This document shows positions 1 to 7,372 of a stretch of 12,306 nt of DNA, one piece after another. This stretch comes from an uncultured Actinomycetes bacterium. GTDB lineage: Bacteria > Actinomycetota > Actinomycetes > S36-B12. The DNA lies in assembly GCA_903848435.1 (NCBI GenBank), contig CAINGG010000515.1, forward strand, positions 1-12,306, read 5' to 3'. Within the stretch, counting starts at the first letter, position 1, and each line of letters begins with the position of its first letter. A program made the translations under genes and the position numbers. A model generated the notes under the pieces. The model saw nothing but the letters and a program-made list of their open reading frames with translations. It was not told where the DNA came from and did no database searches.

Positions 1-593
1 CGGGCCCGTCCGCGGCGCACCATCACGATGGCCACGATCACGAGCCCTGTCGCGGCGCCCAGGACGAACCCGGCGAACAGGCCCAGGACGAGATCCGCCC
101 AGCTGTAGTAGCCGAGGTAGAGACCCAGTGTCGGCGCCAGCTTCACATCGCCCATGCCCAGGCCAGCGCGTGCGAAGAGGCTCATGAGCAGGAACGCGAC
201 GAATGCCGCGGCCGCTGCCATCCAGGCGCGCAGGAACGCGTCGGTCGCCCCCTCCTGCATGCTCGCGACGAAGAGCAGGGCGCCACCCACCGCCAGCATT
301 CCCAGGGCGAGGACGTCTGGAATCCGATGACGGGCCAGGTCGGTCCGGGAGACGGCGACCGACCCGAGCGCGAAAGCCCACCAGGCCGGCAGTGTCGGAA
401 CTAGGCCCGCCGCAACGGTGACGCCGGCACAGGCCAGCCCCGAAGCCGCGCACGTCCACGCCGTGCGCCGGGGAAGCGGTGCGTCCTCGCCCTGATCGCC
501 GATCGTGAGCGACCAGGCAGCGAGGCGCTCGAGGGCGATGCCCACGACGGCGCCCACGACGCCCGCGATCAGCGCGACCTGCCAGACGCTCAT
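1..593 (-). CDS. Prepilin peptidase (type IV leader peptidase, A24 family), 3' end cut off by window edge
   Basis: This is a polytopic membrane aspartyl protease that would cleave the leader peptide of type IV pilins or pseudopilins at the inner face of the membrane. The 197 visible codons start at ATG 593 and run off the left edge. Both catalytic aspartate motifs are present: TDLARHRIPD with Asp85, and GMGDVKLA with Asp149. Hydrophobic segments lie at about residues 3-21, 48-82, 94-112, 123-140 and 155-195. There is no N-terminal cysteine-rich methylase domain, so this is the short, peptidase-only form common in Actinobacteria. The start overlaps the aroE stop as ATGA, suggesting translational coupling; the upstream G-run is only a modest ribosome binding site. 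In M. tuberculosis a prepilin peptidase gene (Rv2551c, from memory) also follows aroE. The pilin substrate is not in this window. The family call is firm, the substrate unknown. Confidence 0.9.
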   Translation of the reverse strand, partial: MSVWQVALIAGVVGAVVGIALERLAAWSLTIGDQGEDAPLPRRTAWTCAASGLACAGVTVAAGLVPTLPAWWAFALGSVAVSRTDLARHRIPDVLALGMLAVGGALLFVASMQEGATDAFLRAWMAAAAAFVAFLLMSLFARAGLGMGDVKLAPTLGLYLGYYSWADLVLGLFAGFVLGAATGLVIVAIVMVRRGRA

Positions 594-1402
594 GGTCCCC
601 CCGAGACCGCAGTTAGGGCCGCGCGCATCGCATCGACGGGGGCCGCCCGCCCCGTCATCAAAGCCACCTGGTCGGCCGCCTGCCACAGGAGCAGATCGAG
701 GCCATCGGCTGCCGCTCCGCCTTCGCGGACCCACGAGGTGAGCAGCGCGCTGTGCCCGGCGCCGTAGGCCACGTCCAGCAGGACCCCCGGCCCGGCCGGC
801 ACCGCGGGCGCCAGGTGGTCGACGGTGCCCGGCGGGGTCGTGGCGACGACGACGTCAGTGTCGAGATGGTGCCGGGCCTCTGCCCAGCCGTGCGGGTGAA
901 GGGTGATTCCGAGGTTGGTCGACAGATCGTCGAACTCGCTAGATCGCCCCATCGTGCGCAGTGCCACGTGCACGTCGGTCACACCCAGCATGGCGGAGGC
1001 GGCGACGGCGCTGCGTGCAGTGGCTCCCCCGCCGAGGATGGTCGCTGTCCGCGGCGCAAAGCCCGCACCCGCGGCCTCGGCGATCGCGCGCCGCATTCCG
1101 GGGACATCGGTGTTGTGACCGGAGCGCTCACCATCGGAGAAGACGACCGTATTGGCAGCGCCGACGAGACCCACGAGGTCCGAGGCAGTATCGAGGAGCG
1201 GAAGGATCGCTGTCTTGAGCGGCATGGTCAAGGACAGCCCGCGCCACTCCGGCCCGCACGCATCGACGAACGCCGCAAGCCTGACGTCGTCGACCTCGAT
1301 GGCCGCGTAGTCCCAGTCGAGACCAAGGGCCGCGTAGGCAGCGCGGTGCAGGACCGGCGACAGGGAGTGCGAAATGGGCGAACCGAGGACGGCGGCCTTC
1401 AT
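590..1402 (-). CDS. aroE: Shikimate dehydrogenase (NADP+), somewhat divergent
   Basis: This enzyme reduces 3-dehydroshikimate to shikimate in the cytosolic chorismate pathway to aromatic amino acids. It has 270 residues, the normal length. Visible motifs are SHSLSP (11-16, shikimate binding), TMPLK with catalytic Lys63, AANT with Asn84, NTD with Asp99, the Rossmann loop GGGATARS (124-131) and a C-terminal DGLDLLLWQ with Gln241. The cofactor loop reads LRTMGR (148-153), where NRTxxR is usual; Arg149 and Arg153 are kept. The usual YxPxxTxLL stretch is degraded to YGAGHSALL. The GPEW...SLTMP region resembles mycobacterial AroE, so the actinobacterial assignment is good. ATG 1402 lies 22 bases after the mltG stop with a weak ribosome binding site. 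The TGA stop overlaps the prepilin peptidase ATG. A quinate/shikimate dehydrogenase paralogue is possible but less likely given the locus. Confidence 0.9.
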   Translation of the reverse strand: MKAAVLGSPISHSLSPVLHRAAYAALGLDWDYAAIEVDDVRLAAFVDACGPEWRGLSLTMPLKTAILPLLDTASDLVGLVGAANTVVFSDGERSGHNTDVPGMRRAIAEAAGAGFAPRTATILGGGATARSAVAASAMLGVTDVHVALRTMGRSSEFDDLSTNLGITLHPHGWAEARHHLDTDVVVATTPPGTVDHLAPAVPAGPGVLLDVAYGAGHSALLTSWVREGGAAADGLDLLLWQAADQVALMTGRAAPVDAMRAALTAVSGGP

Positions 1403-1424
1403 GCGGGGGCCAACCGCCGATGGG

Positions 1425-2537
1425 TCACTGCGGGGCTCCGGGGGACGGCGCAGCTGTTGCGCCGTAACCCTCGCGGAACTCCTGCTTCCACGCGAGGAAT
1501 TGCTCGTAGTCGCTGGTGAACTTGGTGGTCAGCGTCGCGGGGTCGACCGTCACGAAGTACAGCCAGTCACCCTTCGCCGGGTCGAGAGCCGCCTCAATGG
1601 CCTCCTGTCCCGGCGAGTTGATGGGGGTGGGCGGCAGGCCGTCGATAACGAAGGTGTTGTAGGGCGAATCCACGGACAGCATGTCGTCGGTGAGGAAGAA
1701 GGTGTCGGTCTTGAGCGCGTAGTTGACGGTGGAGTCGAATTGCAACTTCATGCCCTCATCGAGGCGGTTGTAGATCACCCGTGCCACCTTGCGGAAATCC
1801 TCGGGCGCGACCTCTGCTTGCACGAGGCTGGCGACGATCATGATCTCGTAAGGATCGCGCCCCAACTTCTTGGCACGGCGTTCCAGCCCAACCTCGTCGG
1901 CCGCGATGCCGAATCTATTGAGCATCGCAGCGATGACGTCCTGGGCGGTGCGCCCCGGAATGATGTCGTAAGAAGCAGGGAAGAGCAGGCCCTCGGCGCG
2001 ACCGTCGGCCCAGTCGGGCAGGGACATCTCGGATGGCGTGCTGAGTACCTTCTCGAAATCCGCGTTGGCGATGCCGGTGGCCTCTGAGGTGATGCGCACG
2101 GTCTCGTCGATGCGCAGGCCCTCGGGAAGCACCAGGGGCGCCGCTCGAGACGCCGGATCGAGCATGACGTCGATGACCGATGCCGGGTCCATGCCCGTGG
2201 TGAGGGTGTAGACCCCGGGGCCGATGCGGGTGGCGCGCTCATCGAGGTCGGCACTCGCCAAGAAGGCCGACGCGGACGTGACGACCCCGGCGGTCTCCAG
2301 CGACTGGGCCAGCGTGCTCAGGGAGTCACCGGTTTCGACCACGATCAACACCGTTTGCCCCGCGGTCACACTGGAGGCTTCCTCAGGTGCCAGCCCTCGC
2401 ACGGTCATCGCGACCCACACGCCCGCGAGGACCAGCGCAATCAGTCCGAGCGCGACCACCGTCCAGCGGATCGGGCTGCGACGGTTCTTCGATGGCGGAA
2501 GCGGATCTTGCGTGAGGAAAGGCAGCATCTGGCTCAT
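1425..2537 (-). CDS. mltG: Endolytic murein transglycosylase MltG (YceG-like)
   Basis: MltG is an inner-membrane lytic transglycosylase that cuts nascent glycan strands and so sets peptidoglycan strand length. The 370-residue protein has a short cytoplasmic tail with basic residues, one membrane segment at about 25-46, a LysM-like region at about 63-110 (VETGDSLSTLAQ), and then the YceG catalytic domain. Family motifs are LPEGLRI (137-143), EGLLFPASY (182-190), ASLVQAE with Glu242 aligned to the catalytic Glu of E. coli MltG, YNRL, LQFDSTVNYAL, SPYNTF and GLPPTPINSPG. The C terminus is a short Ala/Pro/Ser tail. ATG 2537 was chosen because AGGAGG lies 7 bases upstream, the overlap with the ruvX stop is ATGA, and the tail-TM-LysM layout fits the family. 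The longer open frame reaching 2753 lies inside ruvX and is not needed. Confidence 0.95.
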   Translation of the reverse strand: MSQMLPFLTQDPLPPSKNRRSPIRWTVVALGLIALVLAGVWVAMTVRGLAPEEASSVTAGQTVLIVVETGDSLSTLAQSLETAGVVTSASAFLASADLDERATRIGPGVYTLTTGMDPASVIDVMLDPASRAAPLVLPEGLRIDETVRITSEATGIANADFEKVLSTPSEMSLPDWADGRAEGLLFPASYDIIPGRTAQDVIAAMLNRFGIAADEVGLERRAKKLGRDPYEIMIVASLVQAEVAPEDFRKVARVIYNRLDEGMKLQFDSTVNYALKTDTFFLTDDMLSVDSPYNTFVIDGLPPTPINSPGQEAIEAALDPAKGDWLYFVTVDPATLTTKFTSDYEQFLAWKQEFREGYGATAAPSPGAPQ

Positions 2538-3013
2538 CGGCCACCCTCCTCTCGCCCGCCATCGTCGACGGTAACGGCAAGCCCGGCTGGAGTCCCGGCG
2601 GCGCGCTCCAATGACAGGGCATGCTCGAGGATCAGCACGGCCGCCGCCTGGTCGATGACGGGGCGGGACTTCTTCGATCCGCGACCCGCATCGCGCAGGG
2701 CGCGCTGCGCCTCGACCGTGCTCAATCGCTCGTCGACCAGGCGAACCGGGCACTCGACGGCTGATTGGATGTCCTCAGCCATCTCGCGGGCCGCTTGCGC
2801 GGCCAGGCCGTCGCCGCCCGAGAGCGTGCGGGGCAGGCCGACGTAGACGATGATCGCGGACCACTCATCGACCAGGGCGCGGATGCGTTCGACCGTGTGC
2901 TTGTCGCGGGAGAGGGTGACCTCGGGTACGGCCATGATGGCGTCCGGGTCGCTTCGCGCGACGCCCACGCGCACGCTCCCGACGTCGATCGCGAGCCGTA
3001 CGCCGCGCGCCAG
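2534..3013 (-). CDS. ruvX: Putative pre-16S rRNA nuclease / Holliday junction resolvase-like YqgF (RuvX), apparent CTG start
   Basis: YqgF/RuvX is an RNase H-fold nuclease linked to 16S rRNA 5'-end processing and, in some bacteria, to recombination or transcription. With the start at CTG 3013 it has 159 residues, the family's usual length. Visible motifs are LAIDVGSVRVGVARSD (catalytic Asp10), GLPRTLSG (59-66), VDERLST with Glu95, and IDQAAAV with Asp121, so the acidic triad is complete. Start choice: the frame is closed by the alaS TGA at 3019-3017. The only codons before the Asp10 motif that could start it are CTG 3013 and the very unlikely GTA 3001. The first GTG (2974) would delete Asp10. 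A GGAGG lies 8 bases before CTG 3013. It follows alaS by 3 bases and overlaps mltG as ATGA. The alaS-ruvX-mltG order is classic for Actinobacteria. The family call is firm, the start codon less so. Confidence 0.9.
   Translation of the reverse strand: MARGVRLAIDVGSVRVGVARSDPDAIMAVPEVTLSRDKHTVERIRALVDEWSAIIVYVGLPRTLSGGDGLAAQAAREMAEDIQSAVECPVRLVDERLSTVEAQRALRDAGRGSKKSRPVIDQAAAVLILEHALSLERAAGTPAGLAVTVDDGGREEGGR
2545..2550 (-). promoter_or_regulatory. Ribosome binding site of mltG
   Basis: AGGAGG on the minus strand, 7 bases before ATG 2537 and inside the 3' end of ruvX. It settles the mltG start in favour of 2537 over upstream in-frame codons. Confidence 0.8.
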
Positions 3014-3016
3014 GTC

Positions 3017-5695
3017 TCAGCCCTCCCCGGCGCGCGACCTCACCAGGTCGCGAACGGCTTCGAATGCGGCGTCCAAGCCCCCGACGTTGGTACCACCGCC
3101 CTGAGCGATGTCGGCCTTGCCCCCGCCGCGCCCATCGACGGCCGGGAGTGCCGCCTGCAAGAGGTCGTTGGCGGTCAATCCGAGCTCGAGTGCGCGCGGG
3201 TTGACGACGGACACGAGCGAGACGCGGCCGTCGGCGATAGACGCACCGATCATCGCGACTCCCCTGTCTGGCCTGGCCGCGGCGCGTCCCTGCGTCGCCA
3301 GGTCGCGAAGGTCGTTGGCCGACAGCCCATCGGGAGCGCGATATGTCCAGACGCGGTAGTCGCCGAAGTCGTTGCCCTCACCGATGACGCCCTCGACATT
3401 GGACGTCAGGGTCGCGCTGCGCACGCGCTGAATCTCGCGCTCGGCCTCCTTGAGGCGCACCATCAACCCCTCGACGCGCTCGGGCAGCTCGTCGGGTCTG
3501 GCCTTCACCAGGGCTGTCAACTGGTCCACGATGAGGTGCTCGCGCGCGAGGTGACGATAGGCATCGACTCCGACGAGAGCCTCGACTCGTCGCACGCCGG
3601 CCCCGATCGAGCCCTCCGACAGGAATGTGACAACGCCGACCTGTCCCGATCGCTGGGCGTGCGTCCCACCGCACAGCTCGTGGGCCCAGTCGCCCACCGA
3701 GATGACCCGGACCTCCGCGCCGTACTTCTCGCCGAACAGCGCCATCGCACCGAAGGATCGTGCCTCGTCGAGTGTCATCACCTGGGCCATGACCTCGAGA
3801 TCGGCCGACAGGACGTCGTTGACGCGCGCCTCGACATCGCGGAGCACCTGCGGGTTGACAGCTCCCTGGCTGGGGAAGTCGAAGCGCAGCCGACCCGGTG
3901 CGTTCTCGGAGCCCATCTGCGTGGCCGTCTCGCCGAGGAATTCCCTGAAGGCGCGATGGACCAGGTGCGTGGCGGTGTGAGCACGAGAGATGGCGCGGCG
4001 GCGTTCAATGTCGACCTCCCCCCTCGCCTCCGCTCCGACCGTGATCTCCCCATCGGCCACCGTCGCGCGGTGGATGAAGAGCCCTGGAACGGGCGTCTGC
4101 ACGTCGTAGACCTCGAGTACGCCGCCCCCGGGCACGCGAATGCGGCCATGGTCGCCGAGCTGGCCACCCGCCTCCGCGTAGAAGGGGGTGCGATTGAGCA
4201 CGATCTCGACATGCTCTCCCTCGCGGGCAACCGGGACGACGAGTCCATCGCGCAGGATGCCGGTGATGACGCCGTCCGTCTCGGTCTCGATGTAGCCCGT
4301 GAAGCCCGTGGTGCCGCCCGAGTCGAGGACCTCGCGATAGGCGGTCACGGGAGTGAGCCCGGCCTTGCGGGACCGAGCATCTGCCTTGGCTCGCTCGCGC
4401 TGCTCGGCCATCAACCGGCGAAATCCCTGCTCGTCGACCTCCAGCCCCTGCTCGCGCGCCATCTCGAGGGTCAGGTCGATCGGGAAACCGTAGGTGTCGT
4501 GCAGGACGAACGCCTGCTCTCCGCCGAGCAGGCTGCCTCCATTGGTGCGGACCTCGTCAGCAGCCACGTCGAAGATCTGCGTGCCAGTGCGCAGCGTCTG
4601 CAGGAAGTTTGCCTCCTCCTGCACCGACACCGTCTCGATGCGCCGGGCCTCATCGTTGAGCTCGGGGTACTGGGGCGCCATTGTGCGGATGGTCGTCTGC
4701 ATAAGCTCGGCGATGGCCGGCTCCTCGCACCCCAGGATGCGCATGTTGCGAATCACCCGGCGCATGAGCCTGCGCAGGACGTAGCCACGACCCTCGTTTC
4801 CGGGCACGACTCCGTCGCTGATCAGGAACGCGCAGGTGCGGCTGTGGTCGGCGATCACGCGCAAGGCGACGTCGGACTTCGCGTCGGAGCCATAGCGAAC
4901 CGCGGTCAACTCGCTCGCTCTGTCGAGGATCCCGCGGGTGGTGTCGATTTCGTAGATGTTGTCGACCCCCTGCAGGAGCGCGGCCATGCGCTCCAATCCC
5001 ATTCCCGTGTCGATGTTCTTCGCGGGCAGGGCCTTGAGGATGTCGAAGTCCTCCTTCGACCGCACCACCGACAGCTCGTCCTGCATGAAGACGAGGTTCC
5101 ACACCTCGAGATAGCGATCCTCGTCGGCGACCGGACCGCCCTCGCGCCCATGCTCGGGGCCGCGGTCGTAGTAGATCTCCGAGCAGGGCCCGCCCGGACC
5201 TGGCACTCCCATCGACCAGTAGTTGTCCTTGGCGCCGCGCCGCTGAATGCGATCCAAGGGCACCCCGACGCCGCGGTGCCAGATGTCGATGGCCTCGTCG
5301 TCATCGTCGTAGACGGTCACCCACAGTCGATCCTCTGGGAATCCGTAGCCGCCGTCGGACTCGCTGCCCGTCAGCAGCTCCCAGGCGTAGGGAATGGCTC
5401 GCGACTTGAAGTAGTCGCCGAAGGAGAAGTTGCCGGCCATCTGGAAGAAGGACGCGTGCCGTGTCGTCTTGCCTACTTCCTCGATATCGAGGGTGCGTAC
5501 GCACTTCTGCACGCTGGTGGCAGTCGGGTAGGGCGGAGGTGCCTCGCCCAGGAAGTAGGGCTTGAAAGGGACCATGCCGGCGTTGACGAACAGCAGAGTG
5601 GGGTCGTCGAGGATAAGCGACGCCGACGGAATCACCTGGTGCCCGCGATTGGCGAAGAAGGTCAGGAATCGGGTGCGGATCTCCGCCGAGTCCAT
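3017..5695 (-). CDS. alaS: Alanyl-tRNA synthetase
   Basis: AlaRS charges tRNA-Ala with alanine and clears mischarged Ser- and Gly-tRNA-Ala. It has 892 residues, full length. The class II catalytic core covers about residues 1-250, with FVNAGMVPFKPYFLG (36-50), RHASFFQMAGNFSFGDYFK (79-97), GPCSEIYYDRGPE (169-181), WNLVFMQ (199-205) and IDTGMGLERMA (228-238). A tRNA-recognition helical region follows. The editing domain has HTATH (573-577) and CGGTH (675-679), giving the zinc-type H-x3-H ... C-x3-H set. Its C-Ala domain ends with GRGGGKADIAQGGG (855-868). All expected elements are present. ATG 5695 overlaps the stop of the upstream 94-residue protein as TAATG, with GGAG 7 bases upstream. ruvX follows after 3 bases in the same reading frame. 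Confidence 0.98.
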   Translation of the reverse strand: MDSAEIRTRFLTFFANRGHQVIPSASLILDDPTLLFVNAGMVPFKPYFLGEAPPPYPTATSVQKCVRTLDIEEVGKTTRHASFFQMAGNFSFGDYFKSRAIPYAWELLTGSESDGGYGFPEDRLWVTVYDDDDEAIDIWHRGVGVPLDRIQRRGAKDNYWSMGVPGPGGPCSEIYYDRGPEHGREGGPVADEDRYLEVWNLVFMQDELSVVRSKEDFDILKALPAKNIDTGMGLERMAALLQGVDNIYEIDTTRGILDRASELTAVRYGSDAKSDVALRVIADHSRTCAFLISDGVVPGNEGRGYVLRRLMRRVIRNMRILGCEEPAIAELMQTTIRTMAPQYPELNDEARRIETVSVQEEANFLQTLRTGTQIFDVAADEVRTNGGSLLGGEQAFVLHDTYGFPIDLTLEMAREQGLEVDEQGFRRLMAEQRERAKADARSRKAGLTPVTAYREVLDSGGTTGFTGYIETETDGVITGILRDGLVVPVAREGEHVEIVLNRTPFYAEAGGQLGDHGRIRVPGGGVLEVYDVQTPVPGLFIHRATVADGEITVGAEARGEVDIERRRAISRAHTATHLVHRAFREFLGETATQMGSENAPGRLRFDFPSQGAVNPQVLRDVEARVNDVLSADLEVMAQVMTLDEARSFGAMALFGEKYGAEVRVISVGDWAHELCGGTHAQRSGQVGVVTFLSEGSIGAGVRRVEALVGVDAYRHLAREHLIVDQLTALVKARPDELPERVEGLMVRLKEAEREIQRVRSATLTSNVEGVIGEGNDFGDYRVWTYRAPDGLSANDLRDLATQGRAAARPDRGVAMIGASIADGRVSLVSVVNPRALELGLTANDLLQAALPAVDGRGGGKADIAQGGGTNVGGLDAAFEAVRDLVRSRAGEG
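3022..3026 (-). promoter_or_regulatory. Ribosome binding site of ruvX, supporting a CTG start
   Basis: GGAGG on the minus strand, in the last codons of alaS, 8 bases from CTG 3013. The spacing is near ideal for initiation at that codon, and no ATG, GTG or TTG competes nearby. Confidence 0.6.
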
Positions 5696-5979
5696 TACGC
5701 GGCTCCGTCGGCGGGGCGCGTGCGCGACTGGGCGAGGACCCGCGCTGCCGCGGCGCCGGTCGCGGCCGACGAGACCGGTGCCGTGACGGGACGAGGCGTG
5801 CCGCCCGCTGCCTGGATCAAGCTCCGCGCCTGGACAGCGAGGCCCGCCGCCGACCCCGTGGCCGCCTGGACGCTACCCACGACACCGCGCTCGCGCGCCT
5901 GCTCGAGCAACCGTTGACCGCGGCGGTAGGCCAGGACGCCGCCCGCGGCCCCGATCGCCACCCACACCAGGCGTCCCAC
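5695..5979 (-). CDS. Small conserved-looking protein upstream of alaS (DUF6167-like by position)
   Basis: Function unknown. It has 94 residues and begins MGRLVWVAIGAAGGVLAYRR: a short hydrophobic segment (about 3-17) followed by RR, which could be a signal anchor or a short membrane helix. The rest is Ala/Gly/Arg-rich with no cysteine and no recognisable catalytic motif; residues 20-60 could form an amphipathic helix. The GTG start at 5979 is supported by AGGAGG 5 bases upstream. The TAA stop overlaps the alaS ATG by one base, so alaS translation is probably coupled to it. Small membrane-anchored DUF6167-type proteins commonly precede alaS in Actinobacteria, and the N-terminal pattern fits, but this is a recall-level family guess. 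It is a real gene judged by its ribosome binding site, coupling and position. Confidence 0.7.
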   Translation of the reverse strand: MGRLVWVAIGAAGGVLAYRRGQRLLEQARERGVVGSVQAATGSAAGLAVQARSLIQAAGGTPRPVTAPVSSAATGAAAARVLAQSRTRPADGAA

Positions 5980-5984
5980 AGCAC

Positions 5985-5990
5985 CCTCCT
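5985..5990 (-). promoter_or_regulatory. Ribosome binding site of the small gene before alaS
   Basis: AGGAGG on the minus strand, 5 bases before GTG 5979. It is the main sequence evidence that the 94-residue frame is translated. Confidence 0.7.
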
Positions 5991-5991
5991 C

Positions 5992-6010
5992 GGTCTCGCT
6001 CGGCTAGACC
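5992..6010. other. Short inverted repeat in the longest intercistronic gap
   Basis: GGTCT (5992-5996) and AGACC (6006-6010) can pair as a 5-bp stem around a 9-base loop, in the 38-base gap between the rarA stop and the small gene. No T-run follows on either strand, so it does not look like an intrinsic terminator. A TAGGGT (minus strand, 6013-6008) resembles an actinobacterial -10 box but no -35 is apparent. It may be chance. Confidence 0.2.
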
Positions 6011-6017
6011 CTAATGC

Positions 6018-7361
6018 CTAGTCCGATCCCTCCGCGTCGAGTGCCGAGTCGATGCGCTGGAGGACCTCGCCCCATCGCGCCTCCGCGCCGTGTTCGGTCG
6101 GCACGTAGTAGCGGCGATCGATCAGCGGATCTGGCAGGTGCTGCTGGGCGACGATGCCCCCGGGCGCGTCATGGGGGTAGCGATACGTCGTCCCGTGACC
6201 GAGGCTTCGCGCCCCCGGGTAGTGCGCGTCCCGCAGGTGCGGCGGCACCGTGCCGATGCGTCCGGAGCGCACGTCGGCCTGCGCCGCGTCGATGGCCGTG
6301 ATCACCGCATTGGACTTTGGGCTCAGCGAGAGGTGGATGGTGGCGTGGGCGAGAGTGAGTCGCCCCTCGGGCATGCCGATCATGGCAACGGCCTCGGCCG
6401 CGGCCACGGCCGTCTGGAGGGCGGAAGGATCGGCCATCCCGATGTCCTCGCTCGCCAGGATGATGAGCCGGCGGGCGATGAACCGAGCGTCCTCCCCCGC
6501 CTCGATCATGCGCGCGAGGTAGTGCAGGGCCGCATCGACGTCGCTGCCGCGCACGCTCTTGATGAAGGCGCTGATGACGTCGTAGTGCTGGTCACCGTCG
6601 CGGTCGTAGCGGACTGCCGCCGTCTGCACTGCGACCTCAACGTCGCTGAGCTCGATCGTCGCGCCACGGCCCCGAGTGGTCACCACGAGGCCTGCTGACG
6701 CCTCGAGAGCCGTCAGGAGCCGCCGCGCATCCCCACCGGCGAGCCGCAGCAACTGCTCGCGCGCGTCCAGAGCGACCTCGACCGCGCCGTCGAGGCCACG
6801 CTCGTCGTCAGCGGCACGGTCGATGAGTTGCGAGAGGTCCTCGTCCGTGAGGGGCTCGAGGGTGAGCACCAGGCTGCGGGACAGCAGAGGCGAGACCACG
6901 GAGAAACTGGGATTCTCGGTCGTCGCGGCGATGAGTGTGACCCAGCCGTTCTCGACGGCGGGCAGCAGAGCGTCCTGCTGGGTCTTGCTGAACCGGTGGA
7001 CCTCGTCGATGAACAGGACCGTGCCTCGGTCATGCAGGGCGAGCTGATTGCGCGCCGCATCGATGACCTCGCGGACCTCTTTGACGCCAGCGGTCACCGC
7101 CGACAGTTCGACGAAGCGACGCCCTGTCGCCGTGGAGACCATGCTCGCGAGAGTTGTCTTGCCCGTGCCCGGAGGACCCCACAGGATGACGGAGACGGCC
7201 GCACTCGGGTCGCCGTCCAGCAAACGTCGAAGTGGCGAACCCTCGGAGATCAGGTGCCGCTGACCCACGAGGTCATCGAGAGTGCGCGGGCGCATGCGCA
7301 CGGCCAGCGGGGCACCGGGGCGATCGGGTCCGGCGCCGGCGTCAAAGAGGCTGGCGGTCAT
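6018..7361 (-). CDS. rarA: Replication-associated recombination AAA+ ATPase RarA/MgsA
   Basis: RarA is a cytosolic AAA+ ATPase related to clamp loaders that acts at stalled replication forks with SSB. It has 447 residues, the family's length. Visible are the LAVRMRPRTLDDLVGQ N-terminal signature, Walker A GPPGTGKTT (62-70), Walker B VLFIDEVHRF (115-124), sensor 1 ATTEN (146-150), sensor 2 GDARRLL (210-216), HYDVISAFIKSVRGSD (259-274), the EDIGMADP motif (305-312) and the C-terminal tetramerisation region with YRYPHD (393-398). ATG 7361 was chosen because it places the LAVRMRP signature correctly; the frame continues upstream only into the acetyltransferase gene. The start lies 11 bases after that gene's stop, with no good ribosome binding site, so translation probably relies on coupling. 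The TAG stop is followed by a 38-base gap. Confidence 0.95.
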   Translation of the reverse strand: MTASLFDAGAGPDRPGAPLAVRMRPRTLDDLVGQRHLISEGSPLRRLLDGDPSAAVSVILWGPPGTGKTTLASMVSTATGRRFVELSAVTAGVKEVREVIDAARNQLALHDRGTVLFIDEVHRFSKTQQDALLPAVENGWVTLIAATTENPSFSVVSPLLSRSLVLTLEPLTDEDLSQLIDRAADDERGLDGAVEVALDAREQLLRLAGGDARRLLTALEASAGLVVTTRGRGATIELSDVEVAVQTAAVRYDRDGDQHYDVISAFIKSVRGSDVDAALHYLARMIEAGEDARFIARRLIILASEDIGMADPSALQTAVAAAEAVAMIGMPEGRLTLAHATIHLSLSPKSNAVITAIDAAQADVRSGRIGTVPPHLRDAHYPGARSLGHGTTYRYPHDAPGGIVAQQHLPDPLIDRRYYVPTEHGAEARWGEVLQRIDSALDAEGSD

Positions 7362-7372
7362 GGCGAGCGAGC

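Noticed and set aside
752..2087. Plus-strand open frames opposite aroE and mltG
   Set aside because: They overlap well-supported genes, lack recognisable domains and have a composition expected of antisense frames.
2538..2753. Upstream extension of mltG
   Set aside because: It is the out-of-frame reading of ruvX, rich in Arg and Gly. The AGGAGG before 2537 and the ATGA overlap settle the start.
2765..5917. A 1050-residue open frame on the plus strand
   Set aside because: It lies antisense to alaS and ruvX, which have complete family motifs. In GC-rich DNA the strand opposite a real gene often stays open in one frame. The translation is low-complexity and matches no family I recognise.
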